From NCBI GenBank assembly GCA_041940025.1, contig JBGTSY010000002.1, positions 310,001 through 374,000 of the forward strand: DNA of 64,000 nt, read 5' to 3'. Of this stretch, positions 17,430 through 26,834 are shown in pieces. Position 1 is the first letter of the stretch, and each line of letters opens with the position of its first letter. The notes under the pieces were generated by a model. That model was not told where the DNA came from. It made no database searches and saw only the letters and a program-made list of their open reading frames with translations. This stretch comes from UBA5859 sp041940025 (lineage in GTDB: Bacteria > Pseudomonadota > Gammaproteobacteria > UBA5859). The position numbers were made by a program, and so were the translations under genes.

Positions 17430-20400
17430 TTACAGGCTCATTGGATCCCTATCGACAGTGGTGTTGTAGACTCTAGTCGGCCTATTTCCGATCTGTTTCG
17501 TAAATGCTTGGAATGCCTCTCTCACTAAACTATTTTTATCTTGCTCCAAATCTCTTAGATATCGAATCTCTCCCTCTTTCCACACTGCGACGGGCACGCC
17601 ATCCAGATAAGCGATACGATGGCTGAAGGCTTTCGGTGAGATGGGATCGGAAGAGAAACTTTGAGTTAAATTTAGAGGATCTGCCGCAGAGATAATCACT
17701 AATTTTTCTGTGATTGTCTGTTTATTGAGATGTGTTAACGCTTCTGCGGCTTCAGCAAGCGCAAACTGCTCACCTCCCAGTCCATCAATGAAGCGCCCGC
17801 CTACGATTTCTCCTCGAGCTTCTAATCGATGGCATACATAAAGCATATCTCGCCAACTGGGTAGCGTTTTTTCTCGTCGCAGTAAGGCGCGACATAACAC
17901 ACCATACCGCTGCAACAGCGTCCATATTTTTTGTTCTATGGCTTGTTCGGTCTCTTCTGTGCTGGCAGTCGCATATTCCGGTACCAAGCTCCAACGACCG
18001 GCTGCCTCTAAGGAGGAAACTTTTTGCCGACGTCGATTTCTTTGCATCATCCGTTTCTGTTTTGCACTACCCACCAATGCTCGTATGCCACTGAAACCGT
18101 CTGCGGTGATCAAGCCGAGTGCTACTAATTCGCCAAGAGCCTCCTCTAATTGTGTTCGCAGTAAACCTGTTTGCTCTAGTAGATCCATAAAAAAGGAAGC
18201 GCCTTGCCGCTGCAAGGATTCATATACACGTTGTGCAGATGAACTTAAACTGCTCCCCTGTTGCATCTCATTGCGTGAGGCAAGCCAGGCGCCGCGATGA
18301 CTTCGTAACAGTAGGATTAAAGGAGTGGTGCGTACAGGTGGCGCTGCCGTACCAGTTTGCCGCTTGGTTGTGCGGGGGCCGCGATGCCACACAATTTCAC
18401 CGGAGTTACATAAACTATCTAGCCAATGGCTGTCATAATACTTCATTCTGGGAGAGAGGATCTCTTGCTCCCAGGCACCTGCCGCAATCGGGAACCCCTC
18501 TAGCTTTTCCACAATAGAGAGTAATGCCTCGCGCCCTTGATGTTCCGCAGTATCGATCCCGTGCCAGCGGAATAGAAATTTCATATAGGTTTGAGGAGAG
18601 ACCAATTGGGTGTGTTGTCGTGTTCTTTGGCGTGCATAGCGGTGGATCCTTGCGGCCAGACGGCGTTCGCACCACTGTTCCGTGGGCATGGAAAATTGTC
18701 CGCGTATGACAAAGCCTTCTTGCTCTAAGTGCAGCAAAGTCTGCTTCAGGGTACTCAATGGTAACGGGAAATCATGGGTAAGTTGTTGCACGGTGATGGG
18801 GCCAGTACACTCCAAACGACTGCGTAAAAGAGCGCGCGTGGCTTCAGTTACGTCGGTGTGTTGCGTCGCTATAGGGGGGACGTTGTACGCCAGCTCTGCC
18901 TCACTAAACACCAATTGAAATTCCTCACAGCGCTCAGTGGCTACCCAATAAATTTCCGAATTCAGTTTGAATGAGGTCATGCGCCGTGCTGCCACTAGCG
19001 CCTGTTGCCACGATTGCCAATGTTGCCAACTTTCCTCATGCAGTCGCGAGGACAATTCTGAAGCAATAAAAAAACCGTAAATCATTAGGGCATCATGTAG
19101 CTCTTCTGCACAGCGGGGTTGCGGCCAAGCTTCCTGTTGTACTTGTATAGTCGCTTCCGGTTGCAGCGCACCAGAAGCCGCAGCCTGAAGAATGTTCAGA
19201 TCCCGATTGTCCTGAATGGCCAGAGTACGCCTCGCCTCTGCATCACCGTCATCGAGGAATGCGTAAGGTTTGGCATTTAAGATCTCTTGAGACAATGGGG
19301 AGGGCATATTCAGATCTCGCCCAATAATTTTAATTTCGTTCGCTTCAATCTTTTCTAGCACGTTGATTAAACCAGCGAGATCCATGAGCTCTTGACAGCA
19401 ATCAGAGATCGCTTGATTGACTAAGGGATGATCGGGCACGTCACGTCGACCCACGACATTTTCCAGACAGGCGATTTGATCGGGAAAGACCAACGCCATG
19501 AGATCTTCAGCGTCATTACGCTGAAACTGAGGTGGATGCCGTTTACCACCGCGCCTGCGATGCACAGCCAAGGCGGTGGTGACGACCCAACGCCAACGGA
19601 TAGGAAACATGGGGGCATCCAGTAACGCCTGGATCAAAACTTCTTTGACTGATACGGATTTTAGATAGTGTGCAGGTTCACTAATCGGAAAACTATGGGT
19701 CACGCCAAGGGACAAAACGATGCTGTCTTCCAACGCAGCAGCTTGCAGTTCGAAGTTGAACTGTTGGCAAAAGCGTTTTCTTAATGCCAGCCCCCAGGCG
19801 CGATTGATACGGGAGCCAAATGGCGAGTGGATGACAAAATGCATGTCGCCCGTTTCATCAAAAAAACGTTCAAAGACGATATGTTGTTGATCGGGGATCT
19901 GCGTCAAGGCTGCTTTCACAGCCGCCATGTATTGAGTTAATTGTGAGGCGGCGGATCCAGGAATACCCACTGTCTGCTGTAACCAAAGCTGCGCTGGTTC
20001 GATTCCCAAAGACACACGTTGGTTCATTTCTTCACGCAGACGTGAGACTGCATGGGAGAGTTCATCTGTGCGACCTGCGGCTTCACCAAACCAAAAAGGA
20101 ATCGTTGAGGGCAATCCTTTTGCGTCCTCCACCCACACGCGACCCCCTTCCACTTTTCTGATTCGATAGGAGAGGTTGCCCAGCTGGAAAATGTCGCCAG
20201 GTAAACTCTCAAACGTAAAGTCTTCGTTTAGGGTACCTATTTTTAAGCCTTCCGGCAGCAGCATCACGTCTGAATCAAATTGGTCTGGGATCACGCCGCC
20301 ATTTGTCAGCGCGGTCAACTGCGCGCCTTTGCGTGCGCGCACCATGCCGTTGACACGATCCCAATGAAGGTAAGCACTTCGACGCCCCCGCTTGGTTGTG

Positions 20401-21770
20401 TACCCCTCCGCGAGGGTATGCAGTACTTGTTGATAGGTTTCAAAAGTGAGTTCGCGGTAAGGCCAGGCGTTGCAAATCAAAGCATAGAGCGCGTGTTGCG
20501 GCCATTCACCCGCACTGCCTACTTCTGCCACGATTTGTTGTGCCAACACATCCAAAGGGGCAAGCGGGATCTGGATCGCATCTAGCTCACCCAACTGAAT
20601 TGCCTGTAACAGGGCGGTACACTCTACTAGTTCGTCCCGACTCAACGGATAGAGGCGGCCCTTAGGAATGCCATCCACAGTGTGGCTGGCGCGCCCAACA
20701 CGTTGCAGGAATGTGGCAATACTATTAGGAGAACCTAACTGGCAGACCAGATCAATATCACCTATGTCGATGCCCAGTTCTAGTGACGCCGTGGCAACCA
20801 ATGCGCGCAGTTCGCCCTGTTTCAATAGCGTCTCTGCCCGCAGTCGGTGTTCTTTTGAAAGAGATCCGTGGTGTGTGGTGATCTGCTCATCGCCAATGCG
20901 CTCTGCCAGATGGCGGGCTAAACGCTCTGCCAAGCGGCGGGTGTTGACAAAGATTAGCGTGGTGCGGTGGGCGTCAATCTGTTGTGCCAGACTGTCATAT
21001 ATCTCGCCCCATACTTCGGCGGACATCACCGCTTCTAAGGGTGAGCCCGGCACCACCATCTGAATATCTCGCTGACGGGTATAGCCGGTGTCGACTATTT
21101 CACAGGATGTACTTGATCCACCAATAAGAAAATTCGCGATCTGTTCAATTGGTTTTTGCGTTGCGGAGATACCGACCCGCAGTGGTGGGTGCGGCGTCAG
21201 TGCGCACAACCTTTCCAGTGACAGTGTCAGGTGGGCGCCACGCTTGTCCCCTGCCAGGGAGTGAATTTCATCCACGATCACGGTTTTCACATCCGACAGC
21301 ATGTCCCGTCCACTGGTGCTGGTGAGCAGTAGGTAAAAGGATTCAGGTGTGGTCACCAGAATATGGGGAGGCAGGCGTCGCATGGCCTGGCGTTCACTTT
21401 GGGAGGTATCTCCGGTACGCACGGCGGTGCGAATGGGCACATCTGGCTGACTGAGTTCGAATAGTCGGTCCCGGATCCCACAAAGGGGCTGGTGCAGATT
21501 TTTTTCAATATCGTTGGAGAGCGCTTTGAGCGGTGATATATACACTACCTGCACCTTGTCAGCCAGGGGTGCGCGCAATCCATCTTCTACTAATTGATTG
21601 ATAGCATTTAAAAAAGCCGCCAAAGTTTTCCCCGATCCTGTGGGCGCGGCAATCAGTGTATGCTGCCCTTTATCCACGGCATGCCAAGCGCCTAATTGGA
21701 TCTCAGTGGGGAGGTCAAAACGCTGTTCAAACCAGCTTTTGACGGCAGGGTGGAAGTGACGCCAGGACAT
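17430..21770 (-). CDS. lhr: Large Lhr-family DEAD/DEAH helicase
   Basis: 1446 residues, close to the length of long Lhr proteins. Walker A (AAPTGSGKT) is at 41-49, the DEIH box follows in VIVDEIHSLAGDKRG, and SATQKP and the C-terminal RecA motif QRVGRASH are present. After the two RecA domains come the Lhr winged-helix/core region and a long C-terminal part of the kind linked to a DNA glycosylase-like fold. Lhr is a 3'-5' helicase with roles in DNA repair. The gene is single, convergent with the orphan gene and divergent from the GFA gene. No breaks are seen. Confidence 0.93.
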   Translation of the reverse strand: MSWRHFHPAVKSWFEQRFDLPTEIQLGAWHAVDKGQHTLIAAPTGSGKTLAAFLNAINQLVEDGLRAPLADKVQVVYISPLKALSNDIEKNLHQPLCGIRDRLFELSQPDVPIRTAVRTGDTSQSERQAMRRLPPHILVTTPESFYLLLTSTSGRDMLSDVKTVIVDEIHSLAGDKRGAHLTLSLERLCALTPHPPLRVGISATQKPIEQIANFLIGGSSTSCEIVDTGYTRQRDIQMVVPGSPLEAVMSAEVWGEIYDSLAQQIDAHRTTLIFVNTRRLAERLARHLAERIGDEQITTHHGSLSKEHRLRAETLLKQGELRALVATASLELGIDIGDIDLVCQLGSPNSIATFLQRVGRASHTVDGIPKGRLYPLSRDELVECTALLQAIQLGELDAIQIPLAPLDVLAQQIVAEVGSAGEWPQHALYALICNAWPYRELTFETYQQVLHTLAEGYTTKRGRRSAYLHWDRVNGMVRARKGAQLTALTNGGVIPDQFDSDVMLLPEGLKIGTLNEDFTFESLPGDIFQLGNLSYRIRKVEGGRVWVEDAKGLPSTIPFWFGEAAGRTDELSHAVSRLREEMNQRVSLGIEPAQLWLQQTVGIPGSAASQLTQYMAAVKAALTQIPDQQHIVFERFFDETGDMHFVIHSPFGSRINRAWGLALRKRFCQQFNFELQAAALEDSIVLSLGVTHSFPISEPAHYLKSVSVKEVLIQALLDAPMFPIRWRWVVTTALAVHRRRGGKRHPPQFQRNDAEDLMALVFPDQIACLENVVGRRDVPDHPLVNQAISDCCQELMDLAGLINVLEKIEANEIKIIGRDLNMPSPLSQEILNAKPYAFLDDGDAEARRTLAIQDNRDLNILQAAASGALQPEATIQVQQEAWPQPRCAEELHDALMIYGFFIASELSSRLHEESWQHWQSWQQALVAARRMTSFKLNSEIYWVATERCEEFQLVFSEAELAYNVPPIATQHTDVTEATRALLRSRLECTGPITVQQLTHDFPLPLSTLKQTLLHLEQEGFVIRGQFSMPTEQWCERRLAARIHRYARQRTRQHTQLVSPQTYMKFLFRWHGIDTAEHQGREALLSIVEKLEGFPIAAGAWEQEILSPRMKYYDSHWLDSLCNSGEIVWHRGPRTTKRQTGTAAPPVRTTPLILLLRSHRGAWLASRNEMQQGSSLSSSAQRVYESLQRQGASFFMDLLEQTGLLRTQLEEALGELVALGLITADGFSGIRALVGSAKQKRMMQRNRRRQKVSSLEAAGRWSLVPEYATASTEETEQAIEQKIWTLLQRYGVLCRALLRREKTLPSWRDMLYVCHRLEARGEIVGGRFIDGLGGEQFALAEAAEALTHLNKQTITEKLVIISAADPLNLTQSFSSDPISPKAFSHRIAYLDGVPVAVWKEGEIRYLRDLEQDKNSLVREAFQAFTKQIGNRPTRVYNTTVDRDPMSL

Positions 21771-21948
21771 GCGTCTAGCTTAGCGGAAAGCAATACTGGA
21801 TGCGAATCGTTTGTTTAACAGAGGATCTGTAATAATTGTGATCAGTACAGGTCTATATCAAAGACTGTTAAAATATACAGCAAAAATTTTATAGCATGCC
21901 AGCGAGTGAGTACACAGATCCATGTAATCAAATAGGGGATTCAATTCA

Positions 21949-22374
21949 ATGGAAGAAAAAATATCAGGGAGTTGTCTCTGCGGAACGGTGTCTCTGCGGT
22001 GCTCAGGGTCCGATCAAGAATTAGGTGTGTGTCATTGTCACATGTGTCGAAAATGGGGCGGCGGTCCATTGATGGCCCTGGTTGCCGAAAAGGTGACTTT
22101 TACTGGTGAGCAAGCGATTACAGTATTCGATTCTTCCCCTTGGGCTGAGAGAGGGTTCTGCAGTCAATGCGGCAGTCATCTGTTTTATCGCCTGAAGGAG
22201 AGAGAAGAATACCATATCCCGGCAGGACTCTTAGAAGATGATTCCAATATCAGAATCAATCTTCAGGTGTTTATTGATGAAAAACCTGCCTACTATGATT
22301 TTGCCAATCAAACCGAAAAGATGACTGGCGCAGAAATATTCGCAAAATATGGTCCTGGATCTGATGCGACCTAG
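21949..22374 (+). CDS. GFA-family (CENP-V/Gfa) zinc protein
   Basis: 141 residues. Cysteines in the Gfa pattern: Cys9/Cys11 (GSCLCG), Cys28/Cys30/Cys33 (CHCHMC) and Cys71/Cys74 (CSQCGSHL). These hold one or two zinc ions. The family includes enzymes that help condense formaldehyde with glutathione, but most members have no known reaction. The GNAT gene follows 27 bases downstream, so the two are probably cotranscribed. Confidence 0.88.
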   Translation: MEEKISGSCLCGTVSLRCSGSDQELGVCHCHMCRKWGGGPLMALVAEKVTFTGEQAITVFDSSPWAERGFCSQCGSHLFYRLKEREEYHIPAGLLEDDSNIRINLQVFIDEKPAYYDFANQTEKMTGAEIFAKYGPGSDAT

Positions 22375-22401
22375 TAAGTGTTTTTTCGAAGGTGATTGAA
22401 T

Positions 22402-22854
22402 ATGTCTGTTTCTATTTCACTTCAAGCTATCCGCATTGAACAGTTTGATGTATGGGAAGAAATGCGTCATGCACTCTATCCGATACTTGATTCTTCCTAT
22501 AACAAGCAAGAGATGCGAGAAATCATCAATAAGCCGGAATGGTTTTGTTATTTCATTATGCAAAATGACACTCAGATCGTGGGCATGGTGGAGCTTTCAA
22601 GTCGAAATATCGTTGACAGTTGCCTGAGTACTCCGGTGGCCTATTTAGAAGGTTTATACCTACAACCGAGCCATAGAAATCAGGGTATTGGCAAAGAGGT
22701 CATGCATCTGATCACCAGATGGTGCGTCGCAAAGGGATTTAAAGAATTAGCTACTGATACAGAATTAGACAATGTTCACGCCCAACGGTTCTATAAACAG
22801 TTAGGATTTGAAGAGACCGATCGAACCGTGGCGTTCCGATTAGCGCTCGACTGA
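22402..22854 (+). CDS. GNAT acetyltransferase, AAC(6')-I-like
   Basis: 150 residues from the ATG at 22402. The GNAT acetyl-CoA loop is seen as LQPSHRNQGIGKEV. The segments PVAYLEGLYL, ELATDTELDN and LGFEETDRTVAFR follow closely the pattern of aminoglycoside 6'-N-acetyltransferases of class I. Many chromosomal relatives have no proven drug substrate, so resistance is not implied. Downstream of the GFA gene in the same direction; convergent with the GST gene. Confidence 0.82.
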   Translation: MSVSISLQAIRIEQFDVWEEMRHALYPILDSSYNKQEMREIINKPEWFCYFIMQNDTQIVGMVELSSRNIVDSCLSTPVAYLEGLYLQPSHRNQGIGKEVMHLITRWCVAKGFKELATDTELDNVHAQRFYKQLGFEETDRTVAFRLALD

Positions 22855-22875
22855 CAGGCGCTCTTTGTTGGTGTC

Positions 22876-23592
22876 TTAAAGAGCAGAAGAGAGATCAGGG
22901 AAATATCTCTGTTGCATGCGATCCACGTATTGTTTCAAATTGGGTTTGCTTAATGCATATTGCTTCACTGGTGATTCTATGGGGCAACCGAGGGTGTTCA
23001 CTAAAAAGCCGTAGCCAGTGGCGTCAAAACTACTGGGTTGTTCCCCCAACAGGTAGGGCTTATCAGATAAAAAGTCCGATAGTGTCTCGATGTCTTCATA
23101 ACCCAATTCAAATATTTCCTCTGCATGGTGGCGACCCGTCCCATGCCCCCAAATCTGTTTGCGAATGCCACGTCTAAAATAGAGAGCCGCCAGATCTCTA
23201 ATGCCTACAGGCATGGTACCAAAAATGGCGGTTTTATTAGTTTGCCAATTTTCTTCTGACCAATTCCATCTCGTGTACATAGTGATCCAGTATAGATGTT
23301 CCTCAATCAGTCTCTGCATGGCTCGACCTTCTGCTCGTTCAATGGGTCGATACGCCGCATCCAGACTATCACCATATTTCTCTTTAAAATGTCGAATGAT
23401 AAAGCGGGAATCGCCTAATTTTTCATCGCCATCGATGATGTAGGGCAGCTTGCCTTTCGGTGCAGTGGGTGGAATGGTGGTGTGGAGTGCATAGTCCAGA
23501 TCCACCATGCGCATGTAGGTTTCTGTTTTACAGCAAAAGTGACACAGATTGGGGATACCCCAACTGCGTGCGAGTTGGTAGAACTGAATCAC
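22876..23592 (-). CDS. Glutathione S-transferase-family protein (FAXC/metaxin-like)
   Basis: 238 residues. The N-terminal thioredoxin-like domain (about 1-75) has GIPNLCHFCCKTETYMRM and the conserved KGKLPYI...LGDSRFII; the C-terminal all-helical domain follows (about 95-230). The layout is that of GST-like proteins related to FAXC/metaxin rather than of classical detoxifying GSTs. Three Cys residues near the start could act in thiol chemistry. The gene is alone on the minus strand. Confidence 0.8.
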   Translation of the reverse strand: MIQFYQLARSWGIPNLCHFCCKTETYMRMVDLDYALHTTIPPTAPKGKLPYIIDGDEKLGDSRFIIRHFKEKYGDSLDAAYRPIERAEGRAMQRLIEEHLYWITMYTRWNWSEENWQTNKTAIFGTMPVGIRDLAALYFRRGIRKQIWGHGTGRHHAEEIFELGYEDIETLSDFLSDKPYLLGEQPSSFDATGYGFLVNTLGCPIESPVKQYALSKPNLKQYVDRMQQRYFPDLSSAL

Positions 23593-23827
23593 TCGGTTCT
23601 CCTATCCACTAATGTGATGAGTGTTATGAGGAATAATATATACCGGCCTGAAACGGAGATGTCTAGGGAGTCTACTCTATTCGATTCGCACGTCCCTGGC
23701 TAGGATGTGTGGAACGGTACGGTAATATTGATCATAAACAAACAATGTTGACGAATAAAGCGATATGCTGGAAAACGGATGTATTCACTCAACCGGTAGA
23801 AAGTAAACACTAAGGAGTCATAACGCT

Positions 23828-24259
23828 TTGGCTGATCCGCTCTCTAAAATGAAATTAAATCAGGAAGAAGATATCTGTGTAGAGGAGTTCACTACTCCCG
23901 GTCCTGAGTTCGCTTCTCCTGAGGGATCCTTAGACTCAATCTTAGCATTGATGCAGCAACATCAAATTCACCATGTTCCTTGTGTGACTGAGGGTAAGAT
24001 TGAGGGCATCGTGAGTGATCGAGATATTTATAAAGCACTGTGTGAATCAGGGAATGGCCAAGATGCGGTGCAAAATTACATGACCCGAGAAGTTTTTACG
24101 GTTCGTGCCACCGATCCTATCTATCAAGTGGCGTTAGAGATGTCTAAGAAAAGAATTAACAGCGCTATTGTCTTGGATGAAGAAGACAATATATATGGAA
24201 TATTCACCTCCACCGATGCCCTGAACGCTCTGGTGGAAATTTTAAGGGGCGAGCTATAA
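23828..24259 (+). CDS. CBS-domain-pair protein
   Basis: 143 residues, with two CBS motifs (about 20-75, HQIHHVPCV...GIVSDRDIYKAL; about 85-140, INSAIVLDEEDNIYGIFTSTDAL). The start is taken as the TTG at 23828 because AAGGAG lies 10 bases upstream, while the next ATG (23849) has no ribosome site. It is most like the first CBS protein (4285-4725) in layout. Alone between the GST and amidohydrolase genes. Confidence 0.83.
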   Translation: MADPLSKMKLNQEEDICVEEFTTPGPEFASPEGSLDSILALMQQHQIHHVPCVTEGKIEGIVSDRDIYKALCESGNGQDAVQNYMTREVFTVRATDPIYQVALEMSKKRINSAIVLDEEDNIYGIFTSTDALNALVEILRGEL

Positions 24260-24494
24260 GTTATAGCATGCAATTGTTAACTGGTGCATTAATGCGACAT
24301 CTTAAATCTGTATGTACTATTTGGTAGGCACTCGATTTTCTTCACAGGTTTTCTCTTTGAGTGTTGGGGCTTAAAGAAATAGCCTTTGCTGGGTGCCTGT
24401 TGATCTAGATCAATTCTCGGTCAGGCAAATGATCGGAGCATGTTTCAATTAATCTCTCTCTATTTATCGGTTCAGTAACGGTCAGGAGTGATCC

Positions 24495-26453
24495 ATGGCA
24501 AAATCGGAGTCCACGCCCTTGTGGGACATTTTGATACATGATGCTTTAGTGTTTGATGGTTCTGGAGAAGTGCCCCAAGCGCTCGATGTGGCCATCAAAG
24601 GTGGCAAGATAGCCGCCATTGGAGAAGATCTCAAAGGAGGCGGTGCAAAGCAGCTCATTGATGGTTCGCACAAGTGGTTAATGCCAGGATTATTGGATAT
24701 TCACTCTCATTTCGATTTAGAGGTGGAGGTGGCCCCCGAGTTACCAGAGGCGGTACGCCATGGCACGACAACGGTGATTAACAGTAATTGTAGTCTGGGT
24801 GTGGCCTTTGGCAAACAGACAAACAAAGATAGACCAGAAGAGAATCCCATATTGGATTGTTTTGCGCGAGTGGAAAATATTCCAAAAAGTGTGTTGTCTA
24901 AATGTATTGATACTGCAGTGACTTGGGATAACACGGGCGACTATATCAAACATTTCGATCATCTTAACCTGGGACCAAATGTTGCCGTGATGGTACCTCA
25001 TACGATGTTACGCATCGAGGTGATGGGACTAGAAGAGAGTATCTCTCGCGAGCCTACGGACGACGAAATTCAACGCATGTGTCAGTTCACCCAGAAGGCA
25101 TTTGATCAGGGATTTGTCGGTTTTTCATCAGATGGATTACCACTGCATTATTTGGCAAATGATCCGCATTGCAATGAGAAAATTCCGGCGCAACATGCCA
25201 CTATAAGGGAGATACGTGCATTAGGAGAAGTGACTCGAAAGAATGATCGAATTTGGCAATGCACGCCCGATCCGGACAATATGTTGCGTACGGCAGTGAT
25301 GTTTTTTATGACCAGCGGCCGCTTGTTTAAGAAGACATTGAAGATGACCGCCACAGCGGCAATGGATCTAAATTCCAATAAACGGGCGGCAGAGGGTCTG
25401 TTGCGTTTGAGTAAGCTACTGAACTCAAATCTGCTCAAAGGGAATTTTACCTTTCAGGCACTTTCCTGTCCCTTTAGGGTTTATGCGGATGGCGTCACCA
25501 CCCCTTTATTGGAAGAAAAACCCGCCTTCAGAGAACTCAATGCTATCGAAATTGAGAATGTGGCGGGTCGGAAAAAACTACTCAATGATCCCGCCTTTAT
25601 CGAGCGATTTCGAGAGGATTGGATGCGGGGTAAAAAAGGTTTTAATTTGGCTCGCTTGCAGCGATTGTTAAGTATTGAACCCACGACCTTTAGTCGGGAT
25701 CTAAACCACATAGAGATTGTCAGTTGTCCGAATGAGATTTGGGATGGACACAACGCCGGTGAAGTATATAGGCGCCTGTTAAACTATCAAGCAACCAACG
25801 GCACCCGGGGCGCACTATCAGAAAAAGAGGCCGAGGAGTTTGCTAAGTTTCCTAGTCCGATTCAAGACGATGCAGATTTCGTTTTGCATTTACTGAGAGA
25901 GTTTGATCGTAAATTCCGATGGTACACCATTACCGCAAACACGCGGCCAGAGATACTAAAAAAACTGCTGTTCCACGAACAGACCTTGCCCGGGTTTAAT
26001 GATAGCGGTGCCCATTTGACCAACATGGCTTATTATGATGGCAATCTGTTGACCCTAAAAATGGCGGCGGAAGAGTCTATAGACTGGGTGAGTCAAGCGG
26101 TAAAACGTTTGACCCGTGATCCTGCTCGATTATTTGATATTGACGTAGGCTCTATCGCCATTGGTGCGCAGGCGGATGTGGTGCTGATCGATCCTGACGC
26201 TCTGTTGCGATATGACTCATTGGCACATACTAAAATGCACTATCGAGATCTATTCGATCATGATCAGATGGTCAATCGCTCTGATGGCGTAGTTGATAAG
26301 GTAGTGATAGCAGGGGAAGTGGTATGGAGCGGAAAAAAATATGTCAAATCATTTGGCAAAAAACGTTTCGGCCGTTTATTGAAAAGTAACCAGGTTCTGT
26401 GCAATTTGCAGCAGGTAGCTGAAAAGTTACAACCCTTAAGTGCTGTGGGATAG
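24495..26453 (+). CDS. D-aminoacylase-type amidohydrolase
   Basis: 652 residues. The metal-binding HxH of the amidohydrolase barrel is at His70/His72 (LLDIHSHFDL); the N-terminal beta-sandwich begins with DILIHDALVFDGSGE, and the C-terminal GFNDSGAHLTNM carries the catalytic Asp. This is the N-acyl-D-amino-acid deacylase/dihydroorotase-like branch, slightly longer than the usual 480-600 residues. AGGAG precedes the ATG. Substrate unknown. The gene is followed by a REP-like element and tRNA-Asn. Confidence 0.85.
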   Translation: MAKSESTPLWDILIHDALVFDGSGEVPQALDVAIKGGKIAAIGEDLKGGGAKQLIDGSHKWLMPGLLDIHSHFDLEVEVAPELPEAVRHGTTTVINSNCSLGVAFGKQTNKDRPEENPILDCFARVENIPKSVLSKCIDTAVTWDNTGDYIKHFDHLNLGPNVAVMVPHTMLRIEVMGLEESISREPTDDEIQRMCQFTQKAFDQGFVGFSSDGLPLHYLANDPHCNEKIPAQHATIREIRALGEVTRKNDRIWQCTPDPDNMLRTAVMFFMTSGRLFKKTLKMTATAAMDLNSNKRAAEGLLRLSKLLNSNLLKGNFTFQALSCPFRVYADGVTTPLLEEKPAFRELNAIEIENVAGRKKLLNDPAFIERFREDWMRGKKGFNLARLQRLLSIEPTTFSRDLNHIEIVSCPNEIWDGHNAGEVYRRLLNYQATNGTRGALSEKEAEEFAKFPSPIQDDADFVLHLLREFDRKFRWYTITANTRPEILKKLLFHEQTLPGFNDSGAHLTNMAYYDGNLLTLKMAAEESIDWVSQAVKRLTRDPARLFDIDVGSIAIGAQADVVLIDPDALLRYDSLAHTKMHYRDLFDHDQMVNRSDGVVDKVVIAGEVVWSGKKYVKSFGKKRFGRLLKSNQVLCNLQQVAEKLQPLSAVG

Positions 26454-26483
26454 CGATTAAATGAAGCGGATCCGTACCTAGGC

Positions 26484-26518
26484 TGATGCGTGCCCACCCA
26501 GGAGCGTGGGAACGAGCC
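26484..26518. repeat. REP-like palindromic element
   Basis: The sequence contains CCCACCC-AGGAGC-GTGGGAACGAG, an imperfect stem. Its complement resembles the widespread intergenic element with the core CGTTCCCACGCTCC-GCGTGGGAA. Only one copy was found in this window. Confidence 0.4.
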
Positions 26519-26665
26519 ATAGTGCGACTGTCGCGAGAGAGTGCTGTTTCCCTGGGGCATCTGTTATCAAGAGAATCGAATCATCATGGGTTAACGGGCC
26601 ATAGTCCATTTCTCTCCAGAAAACCTGATCAGTGAAACAATGGCGGTTCCCTCTCGGGGTAACAA

Positions 26666-26741
26666 TGGCTCCCCGGGCCGGACTCGAACCAGCGACAGGG
26701 TGGTTAACAGCCACCTGCTCTACCAACTGAGCTACCGGGGA
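26666..26741 (-). tRNA. tRNA-Asn (GTT), CCA encoded
   Basis: On the minus strand the acceptor TCCCCGG pairs with CCGGGGA, followed by discriminator G and CCA. D-arm GTAGCTCAGTTGGTAGAGC, anticodon GTT at 26706-26708, and T-arm GGTTCGAGTCC are all present. It lies between the amidohydrolase and aminotransferase genes. Confidence 0.96.
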
Positions 26742-26834
26742 ATAGTGTAGAGGGGCACGATCATAGAGGTGGGTAGAATTAAAGTCAACGTCCTCAAGGT
26801 GTCCTAAGTGGCCGATCTACTATCAGATTTTTGA

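Noticed and set aside
22860..22884. Weak stem GCTCTTT/AAAGAGC between convergent genes
   Set aside because: It overlaps the GST stop codon and has no T-run on either strand, so terminator function is not supported.
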